Below are positions 30,276-37,724 of a stretch of DNA of 64,000 nucleotides, piece by piece (position 1 is the first letter of the stretch; the number at the start of each line of letters is the position of its first letter). The stretch comes from Chromobacterium subtsugae. GTDB lineage: Bacteria; Pseudomonadota; Gammaproteobacteria; Burkholderiales; Chromobacteriaceae. The notes under the pieces were generated by a model. That model ran no database searches. It was not told the DNA's origin and saw only the letters and a program-made list of their open reading frames with translations. Position numbers and translations under genes: made by a program. The stretch is taken from contig NZ_JYKA01000004.1 in NCBI RefSeq assembly GCF_001676875.1, positions 186,001 to 250,000 of the forward strand. Direction: 5' to 3'.

Positions 30276-30782
30276 ATGACATTTCATCTTGTAGCAGATC
30301 ACCTTTCTTCCGAAGCTGGAAAAAAAACAGGAACTCCTCCTGCTGATGCATTTGCACGCACCGCATTCAATCGGTACTATTATGCGGTTTATTTGGCAGT
30401 GCGCGAATTTATTGGCGAATTCGAAACGGATTGGAAACGTACTACCCATGCTAAAGTTCCTGAGATTGTCGAATTTAATCTTGCCAAGAAAATAAAAAGA
30501 GAAGCTGACAAGCTGAAGAAACACAATTCGTTATCGGAATCAGAATATTCCAGAATAATTAGAATATCAAGAGACGCGACAAAAGATATCGCCGGAATAA
30601 TGAAATCCGCCTATAGCATAAGATGCATATCTGACTATGAGCCGGAGGTTCCGATAGAATTTTCCAATTCTCAATTTTCAATCAAGAGCACTAGTAGCGC
30701 AGAAGCTAAGAATTGGGAACGTAGAATTCAGGAGAGGATAGGTCAGATTAAGAAAATAACCAAGGAGGTAGGCCTTGATTAA
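30276..30782 (+). CDS. HEPN-like protein upstream of the reverse transcriptase
   Basis: The protein is 168 aa and helical. The segment FARTAFNRYYYAVYLAVREF (about residues 27-46) and the following KRTTHAK resemble the first helices of HEPN-type proteins, which typically carry an R-Y-Y-A-x-F/Y pattern and an RxxxxH site; the exact RxxxxH spacing is not certain here. Many HEPN proteins are RNases in defence systems. It starts a tight unit with the next gene (8-bp overlap) and has the same AT-rich codon use. A toxin or effector role is inferred from context. Confidence 0.55.
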   Translation: MTFHLVADHLSSEAGKKTGTPPADAFARTAFNRYYYAVYLAVREFIGEFETDWKRTTHAKVPEIVEFNLAKKIKREADKLKKHNSLSESEYSRIIRISRDATKDIAGIMKSAYSIRCISDYEPEVPIEFSNSQFSIKSTSSAEAKNWERRIQERIGQIKKITKEVGLD

Positions 30783-31515
30783 TGAAGAGACAATAAAAGA
30801 ACACCTTGGGCAGTTTGTCGACATCATTACTGAAATCCGAGTCGACGAACAGAATAAAATTATTTTACTGGATTTATTTGATAATAACGTATCAAATAAA
30901 AGGGAGCATAATTCCATATCACCAGGGCAGATTGAATTTCTAAAACGTAAGCTGAGAAAATTATTCGACTTTCGCGTTGAGGTGGTTTTGAAACAGTCCG
31001 AATTATCGACTCAGATAGAGGAGGACATTAGGTATGAGGTCAAGAAAAAATACCCGAATCTTGTAGAAAGCGTAAGCCTTTCATTTAAGACTTCAACGGA
31101 TGCGTACGTTATAGTATTTCCTGCAGCACAACTAAGCAAAGATGCATGCGAAGACATTGAGAGGCATATTAAAGCCCAGCTTGAATTAGTTGAGGTAAAA
31201 AGCGTAGGCTTTGATTTTGTTTTAAATAAATGGCTTGAGCCAAGCAATATTCAGATATTAAGGTTGGTGAAAATTACTGCGCCAGTTACATTGGACAACC
31301 TTATGGCTCGTATCAACGGACAAAACTTGTATTGCCCATCAGAACGATGGTTAGCCTCCAAGCTCGATCTGTTGCGAAAAAAGAGACTCGTTGTACGCCT
31401 GGAAAATGGTACCTATGCCCTATCTGCACGCGGACTGCTAGTAACACCATACGGCACAGATAGGAAGAGTTCAGACGTGGAGCGAATGTTGTTTCTTGGA
31501 AAAGTTCATGTATGA
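30775..31515 (+). CDS. Winged-helix protein, candidate retron partner
   Basis: The protein is 246 aa. The start is TTG at 30775, because AAGGAGG lies 6 bp upstream and no ATG fits. The C-terminal 85 residues look like a winged helix: LRLVKITAPVTLDNLMARIN, WLASKLDLLRKKRLVVRLEN and GTYALSARGLLVTPYG. The N-terminal 150 residues are mixed alpha/beta and charged with no known motif. It overlaps the HEPN-like gene and ends 12 bp before the predicted a1 of the retron RNA. DNA or msDNA binding is a natural guess, unproven. Confidence 0.55.
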   Translation: MINEETIKEHLGQFVDIITEIRVDEQNKIILLDLFDNNVSNKREHNSISPGQIEFLKRKLRKLFDFRVEVVLKQSELSTQIEEDIRYEVKKKYPNLVESVSLSFKTSTDAYVIVFPAAQLSKDACEDIERHIKAQLELVEVKSVGFDFVLNKWLEPSNIQILRLVKITAPVTLDNLMARINGQNLYCPSERWLASKLDLLRKKRLVVRLENGTYALSARGLLVTPYGTDRKSSDVERMLFLGKVHV

Positions 31516-31527
31516 TAGAATCCTTAC

Positions 31528-31691
31528 GTGGTGGTGTAGTCGTGTGGGTGTGTATCATGCCCATGAGTGACGACCGGGCACAGAAGTGCAGCCTGTCTAA
31601 CGGCAGCTGCTCCTTCGAATCAGCTGCCGTTAGACAGGCTACATTGACGAAAGTATCTTTTTAGACTTTGCTACCTTGAACACACCACCAC
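31528..31691 (+). ncRNA. Candidate retron msr-msd RNA
   Basis: GTGGTGGTGT at 31528-31537 (a1) is the exact complement of 31682-31691 (a2). After a1 come an AG (31538-31539, candidate branching G), a GTCGT/ACGAC stem (31539-31543 with 31570-31574) enclosing a 10-bp hairpin with UAU loop (31543-31552 with 31556-31565), and a GCAC-AGAA-GTGC hairpin (31578-31589). The msd candidate is a perfect 20-bp stem, 31590-31609 with 31621-31640, loop of 11 nt. This is the order of a retron non-coding RNA. a2 overlaps the first codons of the RT gene if it starts at the TTG at 31676. Confidence 0.8.
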
Positions 31692-32635
31692 TCCCCCTTC
31701 TTGTTACTTTTTCGTCACTTCCAGACCTCCTCTTAGCTCTACAGCTTGAGGAAGAGGATCATGAACGAAAAACGCAGATCGAAGCTCTTCACAGGAAGAG
31801 TTTGCCACCGGTGACCTCAACTTTGGCGTTGAGCACTATGTTTGGTATCAGCCTCAACTTTATTCATGCTTTAGCCCGGCACCCTGAGAAAAATTACAGA
31901 AAATTCAAGATTCGAAAGGGCAAAAAAAATCGTGAAATTAGCTCTCCACGCATTGCACTGAAGCTAATTCAACGGTGGTTTGCTCAACATGCTTCTAGCG
32001 CATTGGTATTTCCTGAGTATGTTTGTGGCTTCGTCCCCGGAATCAATGGCGTCACCGAAGCAGCAAAAAGACACTGTAATGCGAAATGGGTTTTCTCCGT
32101 TGATCTCCGTGACTTCTTCGGCCAAGTGTCGAGGGCACGAATTCACAACAAACTAGTTGCCTTAGGTTATCCTGAATCAGGAGCTGACCTAATATGCCAA
32201 CTTTGTTTGTTAGATGACAAGCTACCTCAAGGTTCTCCTGCCAGTCCATTTTTATCGAATTTGGCTTTTCAAGAAACAGATGAGAAACTGAATTTAATAG
32301 CCTCTAAATTTAAATGTCGGTTTAGTAGATATGCCGATGATATTGTTTTTTCTGGGAAAAATGAATTCGATCCAATAATAGAAAAAGAGGTCAAAGAATT
32401 ACTCGAGCAAGAGCGCTGGGTACTTGCCGAAGATAAAACAGAAATATCCCAGCTCCCTCATCGTCTGAAAGTGCATGGACTATTAGTGCATGGAGATAAG
32501 CCTAGGTTGACTAAAGGGTATCGAAATCGTATTCGTGCGTACAAACATCTTCTGAGTAATGAAAGAATTCGTGCGGATGATATAAATAAAGTAAAATCTC
32601 ACATTTCGTACGCAAATATCATTGATTCTATTTGA
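31676..32635 (+). CDS. Retron-type reverse transcriptase
   Basis: The protein is 319 aa from TTG at 31676, which has no good ribosome site; a GTG at about residue 46 or an ATG at about residue 55 would shorten it, so the start is open. Motifs in order: YRKFKIRKGKKNREISSP, the SVDLRDFFG motif A region, LPQGSPASPFLSNL (motif B), FSRYADDIVFSG with the catalytic YADD (about residue 219), and RLKVHGLLVHG where retrons usually have V-T-G. An RT of this size directly after a structured RNA fits a retron, which makes msDNA. The retron type was not assigned. Confidence 0.9.
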   Translation: MNTPPLPLLVTFSSLPDLLLALQLEEEDHERKTQIEALHRKSLPPVTSTLALSTMFGISLNFIHALARHPEKNYRKFKIRKGKKNREISSPRIALKLIQRWFAQHASSALVFPEYVCGFVPGINGVTEAAKRHCNAKWVFSVDLRDFFGQVSRARIHNKLVALGYPESGADLICQLCLLDDKLPQGSPASPFLSNLAFQETDEKLNLIASKFKCRFSRYADDIVFSGKNEFDPIIEKEVKELLEQERWVLAEDKTEISQLPHRLKVHGLLVHGDKPRLTKGYRNRIRAYKHLLSNERIRADDINKVKSHISYANIIDSI

Positions 32636-32649
32636 ATTAGCCATGTACT

Positions 32650-33000
32650 CCATCTGGCTTTGTTGCGCAAATCCATCCTCGCACGACTTGATAAGATATC
32701 AGCATGAAGGCGATGGCAAACAATTCAATGGGGCTAAACGTAAACGAACACAGATCTATGGTGAGGCCGCCATTCAATTCTGCGTTATCATCAAGAGCCT
32801 GTTTAGACTGAAAGCAAACCATCGGTTTCATACAAAGCCTACTCAATGACAGGCTTCGGCTGGAGACCACTCCTAGTCTCAGAGTTAGCAAACGCTAAAA
32901 ATCAGCATTCCCTATCAAAAGTACTCTAACGCGTTGCATCTGTCAGTCGATACACGGTATCAAACTTGAACCGTTTCAGTATGCTGGCCCGTCCATGTAC
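32650..33000 (+). pseudogene. Degraded IS5-family transposase fragment
   Basis: A relic beginning near GGCTTTGTTGCGCAAATC, which resembles IS5/IS903-type termini. In one frame it reads YGEAAIQFCVIIKSLFRL; after a frameshift it continues KQTIGFIQSLLN and then SIPYQKYSNALHLSVDTRY, matching the order of the IS5 transposase core. Several stops and shifts make it non-functional. No matching right end was identified. Confidence 0.6.
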
Positions 33001-33430
33001 GATAGCTGTGACATAAATCTGTTTGGTGAGAAGGGAAACTATCCTTACCCAAGACTTATGCAACAGCGCCATCCGGCCGAGCTGACTTTGACCAAAGACG
33101 CATCAATGTTGGTACATTTGTTGGTATTTAATTTTCAAAATAAAAAATACTTCAATAATTTCAATGCATTGATTGATGTTTTCGAGAGTGACTCTGTCCT
33201 CGATGTTTGCGCAGGGCGAGTCCAGCCTCGCCTCGGGCCTGACGGCCCCCACGGGCGCCCAAAGCCAGACTAGGATATTTGGCGGTGGCACATCCGGGTA
33301 AATATCCCTCCCTGCCGCCGGGCAGTCCCGGCTATGAAAATCATCATCCGCGCAGCGGACTCTACGTACTGCCTCAAAGCACAGCCCTATTCCTGCCCCA
33401 ACTGCTTGCCTGGCAAGCCTTCCAGCCGGA
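33001..33430. other. Gap between IS relic and second immunity leader
   Basis: No supported gene. A GGATATTT/AAATATCC stem with a GC-rich loop lies at about 33272-33308. Short frames here look like shadows. Confidence 0.4.
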
Positions 33431-33446
33431 TAATCTCAATCGTGCC

Positions 33447-33672
33447 GTTCAATAGCGGCACCGGGATTGGCGTCCCGCATTCAGGCGGACTTCTGTGCAA
33501 GGCTGGGCCTTGTCGCGTCCGTACACCATTGCACGTCCTCTATGGCGGGCCATGGTGGGAGCATCTATGATGCGCCGCTCCTGGATCGGTACGCCAATCC
33601 CGCCATGTGCCTGCCACCCCTACTTGGCGTTGGGGTTGGCAGGGTTAAGCACCTATCCAGGAGGGTTTTGCC
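33447..33672 (+). ncRNA. P4 cI/C4-type immunity leader, copy 2
   Basis: A diverged version of the leader at 26043. The shared landmarks are GTTCAATAGCGGCACCGGG near 33447-33465, a CACCATTG-type hairpin, TATGGCGGGCCATGGTGGG (33541-33559), and an AGGAGGG ribosome site before an ATG. The complementary elements differ from copy 1: CGGGATTGGCGT at 33462-33473 is the exact complement of ACGCCAATCCCG at 33591-33602, and TTGGCGT recurs at 33624-33630. So copy 2 keeps the seqA-seqB-seqC logic with its own sequence. Confidence 0.65.
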
Positions 33673-34089
33673 ATGCCTTGCATCACCCGCAGTCCGTCGC
33701 ACCTCGCGCTTTCCCTGAAGAACCGTCATCCCGCCCGCAGCCGCTGGCTGCTGCACAACCAAGCCCCCACGCATCCGCCCAGCCTGCTGGCGATGACCCG
33801 GCTGCACGAAGCCTTTGCCGCCTTGCAGGCGCAATTGGCCAGCCAGGATCAATCCATGGTTAGAGAGCCGGCCGCGCGCGTCGCGCATTTGTGCCACGAC
33901 ATCGAGCAGGCGGTAGTGGAGTCCATCTGCCACCTGTCCCATGGCCAGTTGGGCTTGCAATCCGTGATCGATTTGCTGGCTTGCCTGGGAGATGACGTGC
34001 GCCTGCCATCTAGCCGCATCACGGAGTTGCTGTCGCCGCTGGACAAGCGCATGAATGAGTCGCTGACGCTGCTTACCCGCGTGCTCTAA
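33673..34089 (+). CDS. Small helical protein (138 aa), paralogue of the gene at 26489
   Basis: The protein starts MPCITRSPSHLALSLKNRHP after the leader's AGGAGGG site. Residues 60-138 align with the 108-aa product at 26489 (HLCHDIEQAVVESICHL, LGLQSVIDLLACLGDDVRLP, ITELLSPLDKRMNESLTL). The N-terminal 45 residues, rich in Arg, His and Ser, are different. Leader and gene were probably copied together, or come from a second, mostly deleted satellite. No primase follows. Function unknown. Confidence 0.65.
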   Translation: MPCITRSPSHLALSLKNRHPARSRWLLHNQAPTHPPSLLAMTRLHEAFAALQAQLASQDQSMVREPAARVAHLCHDIEQAVVESICHLSHGQLGLQSVIDLLACLGDDVRLPSSRITELLSPLDKRMNESLTLLTRVL

Positions 34090-34107
34090 ACCCCGCCTCG
34101 TAAACAC

Positions 34108-34144
34108 AACAGCCAGCCCGCTTCAATGGGCTGGCTGTTTTGGT
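34108..34144 (+). terminator. Intrinsic terminator
   Basis: A perfect 12-bp stem (34108-34119 with 34128-34139) is followed by T-rich sequence, 19 bp after the stop of the 138-aa gene. Confidence 0.85.
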
Positions 34145-34163
34145 TTTGGCGATGCTTGGAGAC

Positions 34164-34227
34164 GGCGCAATGCCCGGCGGGAAAGGCGGCTGCATCGACA
34201 GGTTTCTAGCCGGGTATTGCACCCTAC
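34164..34227. repeat. Palindromic repeat copy A
   Basis: About 64 bp with imperfect inverted ends: GCAATGCCCGGC at the left and GCCGGGTATTGC at the right, and a conserved middle including GAAAGGCGGC and TTTCTAGCC. Closely related to copies at 34721, 34819 and 35630. Confidence 0.75.
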
Positions 34228-34249
34228 GGTGCGGAAGCCGTCACGATCT

Positions 34250-34531
34250 TTAGAGCCAGGATGCAACGCCGCCATGGTGTGAACAGGTGCCTCTGCGATG
34301 CGTGCTGAAGCTGTAGGTGCCGTCGCCGCACCGGGCGGATGCGCCGGCCGGAGCCTTGCCGGTTTTCGAATGCGCCGGGCTATGCACGGTCTGTCCATCC
34401 GAGTTTTGGTAACTGCCATGCTCTAGCAATTGGGACTCGTTAGGCTTGTCGCTATAGGACTGGCTGGGCTTCTTGGCGAAAACAGGCTGAAATGCCAATG
34501 CTGCGGCGAGGGCGAGGATGGCGAGGCGCAT
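34250..34531 (-). CDS. Secreted DUF3761-type small protein
   Basis: The protein is 93 aa. The signal peptide MRLAILALAAALAFQPVFA is cleaved before KKPSQ. The mature C-terminus ARCGDGTYSFSTHRRGTCSHHGGVASW is the DUF3761 pattern, with two Cys and a His-rich HRRGTCSHHGG motif. The ATG follows a GGAAA ribosome site. Function unknown. It lies among the palindromic repeats at the right edge of the element; it may be host or element. Confidence 0.75.
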   Translation of the reverse strand: MRLAILALAAALAFQPVFAKKPSQSYSDKPNESQLLEHGSYQNSDGQTVHSPAHSKTGKAPAGASARCGDGTYSFSTHRRGTCSHHGGVASWL

Positions 34532-34720
34532 GCAATTTCCTTTTCTGCTCGAGAAATGTCAAGTGCATTTTACGTATTTCTACCAGCTCTCGCATACAGG
34601 ATTCTGACGCTGCGCTGCCTGGCCGGGCGCGATACCCGGCCTCTGCCGAATCCATACGCCGGGCATGAGGGCGATTGGCGGTACGAAACAGCCGCGCTTT
34701 GGTTTTGCGACATGGCGGAC

Positions 34721-34779
34721 GGCGTCATGCCCACCGCGAAGGCAGCCGCAGCGGCGTGTTTCTGGCCAGGCTATGCCCT
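34721..34779. repeat. Palindromic repeat copy D (diverged)
   Basis: Shares the order TCATGCCC, GCGAAGGCAGCCGCAGCGG, GTTTCTGGCCAGG, TATGCCC with copies A, B and C, with more mismatches. Confidence 0.55.
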
Positions 34780-34818
34780 GCGCTGCTGACGGTTTTGGAT
34801 TTGGCGATCGTGAAAAGC

Positions 34819-34881
34819 GGCGCAATGCCCGGCGGGAAAGGCGGCGGCATCGGCGGGTTTCTAGCCGGGTATTGCACCCTA
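34819..34881. repeat. Palindromic repeat copy B
   Basis: Nearly identical to copy A, including GCGCAATGCCCGGCGGG at the left and TAGCCGGGTATTGCACCCT at the right. The TTGGCGAT flank to the left is also shared with copy A. Confidence 0.75.
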
Positions 34882-35141
34882 ACACTCTGTGGAAAATCAC
34901 ACTCTCAGTGGAAGCATCAATCACTGTGCTTGAAAGTTTTCTCGGTAAACATCGGGCTTCCTGTTACTCATCCCAACCTACCCCCCTTCCCCGCGCAGAT
35001 CGCAAGCGCGCTGGCGAACATGACGGGCTCCTGGCAGATCGGGCGATATTTGGCGGGTCTCCGGCGCCAGGTGTTGACCAATGCGACCCGACTAGGGGAG
35101 GACGAATTGGAAGAAGGTCATGATGGCTTGATATGTGACTG
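34882..35141. other. Stretch without a convincing gene
   Basis: An open frame ends at 35142 (tail with LGEDELEEGHDGLICD), but it has no clear start or ribosome site, crosses repeats D and B, and matches nothing I know. It may be the end of a broken gene. Confidence 0.35.
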
Positions 35142-35166
35142 AAAAGGGCGGCTGTTGCCGCCCTTT
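35142..35166. terminator. Bidirectional intrinsic terminator
   Basis: AAAGGGCGGC pairs with GCCGCCCTTT around a TGTT loop, just beyond the minus-strand gene stop at 35168. Confidence 0.75.
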
Positions 35167-35167
35167 G

Positions 35168-35587
35168 TTACTGGTTGGTCTGATACGCTTTTAAAATCTG
35201 AAGCCCATGGGCTTGGGCGCGGACTTGATCATATCGGCCAATCATCTTGCTGTTCTCTATCAAGCTTTGCACACCAGAAAACAGATCGAAACGGGCAGGC
35301 TGCGAATATCCCAACTGCTCGTTGATATCGCGAAGCATAACAGTGGGCGAGATGGTCTGATATTCCTCAAGACTCAGCGTTCCATTCCTGAGCATGCCAA
35401 TCAACAAGTCCGATGCTTGCTCGGTCGTAAGATTGGAGAGATCAACCTTGCCGGATGCTGTGGAGGTTTGTGTTGCGACATCGGACTTGGCTTGCTCCAG
35501 TACCTGGGAAAAGTTTGATGCCCTTCCACTCGCAACCTGCTGTTGGGGCATTGCAGCTTGTTTTTCAGACGCTGAAGGGATGAGCAT
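35168..35587 (-). CDS. Unknown helical protein (139 aa)
   Basis: The start is the ATG at 35587, preceded by AAGGAGGAAG; the longer upstream frame lacks a site. The N-terminal 45 residues are polar and Gln/Ser-rich (MLIPSASEKQAAMPQQQ), the rest helical (TTEQASDLLIGMLRNGTLSL, QAHGLQILKAYQTNQ). No signal peptide. It resembles small proteins near flagellar or secretion genes in general build only; I do not recognise a family. Confidence 0.65.
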   Translation of the reverse strand: MLIPSASEKQAAMPQQQVASGRASNFSQVLEQAKSDVATQTSTASGKVDLSNLTTEQASDLLIGMLRNGTLSLEEYQTISPTVMLRDINEQLGYSQPARFDLFSGVQSLIENSKMIGRYDQVRAQAHGLQILKAYQTNQ

Positions 35588-35629
35588 TCTTCCTCCTTCG
35601 TATTTTTGGACTTGGTGATACACCACAAC

Positions 35630-35691
35630 GGTGCAATGCCCGGCTGAAAGGCAGCTACAGCGACACATTTCTGCCAGGTCTTGCACCCTAC
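35630..35691. repeat. Palindromic repeat copy C
   Basis: GGTGCAATGCCCGGCTGAAA at the left and TCTTGCACCCTAC at the right, with the middle as in copies A and B. It lies between two minus-strand genes, next to the adenosine deaminase-like stop. Confidence 0.7.
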
Positions 35692-35696
35692 CCACG

Positions 35697-37175
35697 TTAA
35701 CGCCCCATCTTGCGCAGCGCCGCCGCCCGCGCCTCGAACTGAGCGAAGCGCTGGTCCAGCCGCTGCCGTTGCCGCGCCTTGTCCGCCGGGCTGAGGAAAG
35801 AATAGCGGATGCTGTTGTAGACGGTGCGCTTCAGTTCGTCGTACGAGGGCTGGTAGCGGCTGACGTACAGCAGGTATTCATTGCTGATGTCGCTGCGCGA
35901 CACGCCTTCATCGTCGGTGGAGATCACGAACGGCACGCCGTACTTGCGGTACAGCAGGATGGGATGCGCGGCGCCCTGCACGCCCAGGATGAACTGGTTG
36001 CTGGTGAGGTTGATTTCCACCGCCACGTCGCGGCGGCGCATTTCGTTCAGCAGGCTGTCCGGCCGGCTTTCATGGCCGACGTCTATGCCGTGGCCTATCC
36101 GCTGCGCGCCGGCCAGCTCCACCGCCAGCCGGATATGGTCGCGCAGGCCCTCCGGCGGCACCATGCCCAGCACCAGCTCGCCGGCGTGCAGCGCCAACTT
36201 CACATCGGGAAAGCGCTGCTTGAGGAAATGGATCATGCGCATGTGCAGCGCGTAATCGCGCATCGCCACAATGCCGTTTTCCGGGCCGACGATGTTCAGC
36301 CCCACCACCAGCGGGTTGTCGTGCGCGGCGGCGAAGCCGGCGTACAGCCCGGCGAAGGTGATGGATGGCTTGTTATTGCGCGAGACATAGGTCTGGAAGC
36401 GCAGCGTGAAGTCGTCGTCGTCCATGCCCTGGGCGAAGCCGGCCAGATCCTGCCGGTAACGCTGGACTTGCTCGGCGGTGGAGGCGTCCGCCGCCAGCGC
36501 CGATGCGGCCTGGCCCAGCGCCTGCTCGATGGCGGCCGGAGCGGCGTCCGGGGCCAGGCTGTCCAGATTGGCGGCCAGCGCGCTGTTGCCGGACGGCGCG
36601 CCGCGCAGCATGGTTTCCAGGTATTGCAGGTTTTCCGCCTTGGCCCGGGTTTTCAGCAGCTGCAGGCCTTCGCGCGGCGAATAGCCGGAAACGCCGCCGA
36701 AATAGCCGAAGGTATCGAAAAACTGCTTGTCCGGCGGCGGCTGGTCATGGCTGTGGTTGTCGAAATCCTTGTCCGACCACAGCGTCAGCAGCTTGCGGTA
36801 CAGCGCGTTGTCGTCCTTGATCTGGCTGCCGCTCAGGCACGCCGCGCCCGGCTGCGCCTGCTCCGGCTTGGTTTCTATTCTCAGCGTGGCCTGATAGACG
36901 CAGTACTTCTGCCTGTCCACCCAGTCCAGATAGGTTTCGGCGTACAGCGCGCCGGTGTAGTGGTGATGCAGATCGCCGCCCTTGGGCAGCATGTTCATCA
37001 GCATGCCCAGTTCGGCCACCCGTCCCTTGTCGGCCAGCAGCTGCTGGTAATAAGCGCGCGCCGCCTGGTAATTCGTCTTTTGCTGCGCCGCGCCCAGCGG
37101 CGCTTCCGCCCGCGCGCCCAGCGGCAGCAGCGCCAGCGACAGTTGCAGGCAGGCCAAAGCCAGTATCGATTTCAC
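35697..37175 (-). CDS. Exported adenosine deaminase-like protein
   Basis: Adenosine/AMP deaminase-family metalloenzyme. The metal and active-site residues are visible: DLHHHYTGAL, LALHAGELVLG, RIGHGIDVGHES and VISTDDEGVSR. The start is taken as GTG at 37175, because GGAG precedes it and MKSILALACLQLSLALLPLG then forms a signal peptide; ATGs at 37187 or 37193 are alternatives. At about 492 aa it is longer than cytosolic Add (about 330), and insertions resemble secreted ADGF-type enzymes. The product is probably periplasmic. Confidence 0.85.
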   Translation of the reverse strand: MKSILALACLQLSLALLPLGARAEAPLGAAQQKTNYQAARAYYQQLLADKGRVAELGMLMNMLPKGGDLHHHYTGALYAETYLDWVDRQKYCVYQATLRIETKPEQAQPGAACLSGSQIKDDNALYRKLLTLWSDKDFDNHSHDQPPPDKQFFDTFGYFGGVSGYSPREGLQLLKTRAKAENLQYLETMLRGAPSGNSALAANLDSLAPDAAPAAIEQALGQAASALAADASTAEQVQRYRQDLAGFAQGMDDDDFTLRFQTYVSRNNKPSITFAGLYAGFAAAHDNPLVVGLNIVGPENGIVAMRDYALHMRMIHFLKQRFPDVKLALHAGELVLGMVPPEGLRDHIRLAVELAGAQRIGHGIDVGHESRPDSLLNEMRRRDVAVEINLTSNQFILGVQGAAHPILLYRKYGVPFVISTDDEGVSRSDISNEYLLYVSRYQPSYDELKRTVYNSIRYSFLSPADKARQRQRLDQRFAQFEARAAALRKMGR

Positions 37176-37193
37176 ATTCGCTCCCATTCGCAT

Positions 37194-37724
37194 TTTGACG
37201 ACGGCATAACCGTAACAGCAGCGCAGGGAAACCGGAAGGATGGCGGCGTGGCAGCATGGCCAGCTGGACAAAGGCCAAGCGGCCAGACAAGAAGCGTACC
37301 AGCCGTAACAAAAAATAACGAAAACAGCTATTTAGGCCAGCTATAAAAGACCGATATAAGGCACAAGCAGTCCCGATCATCTCACCATGGAGCGATGCAT
37401 AGCGGCAAACTCAGGCGAACCTTCCGATCCCGCACTTTGATTGGTTGCGCCGCGCCACACCGCCATCCGCAGCACCCACCAGACCGCTATTCCGGCCAGG
37501 ACTCCGGCAACGGTCACACTGCGAGACGACAGGCGGCAGCGACGCCAGATTGCCAGCGCTCTGCGCGACAACATCAACTCAGGCCATCCCAGCAGGATGG
37601 CCTTTGTTATGGCCAGGCGGGCCATGCCCCGCGGGTTTTACCAAACTTTTACCGTTTGCGCCGGCACTCGGCGGCCGGCGGCGGTCTATTCCTGTTTCGC
37701 CATCTTGCGCAGGAAAGCCGCCAC
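37194..37724. other. Intergenic region before nuoA
   Basis: About 530 bp between divergent genes. A minus-strand frame of 82 aa (37377-37625) has one hydrophobic helix but no ribosome site. No other element was recognised. Confidence 0.4.

Noticed and set aside
35600-37724. A right attachment repeat of the tRNA-Leu 3' end
   Set aside because: No match longer than a few bases to the T-arm and acceptor end was found up to nuoA.
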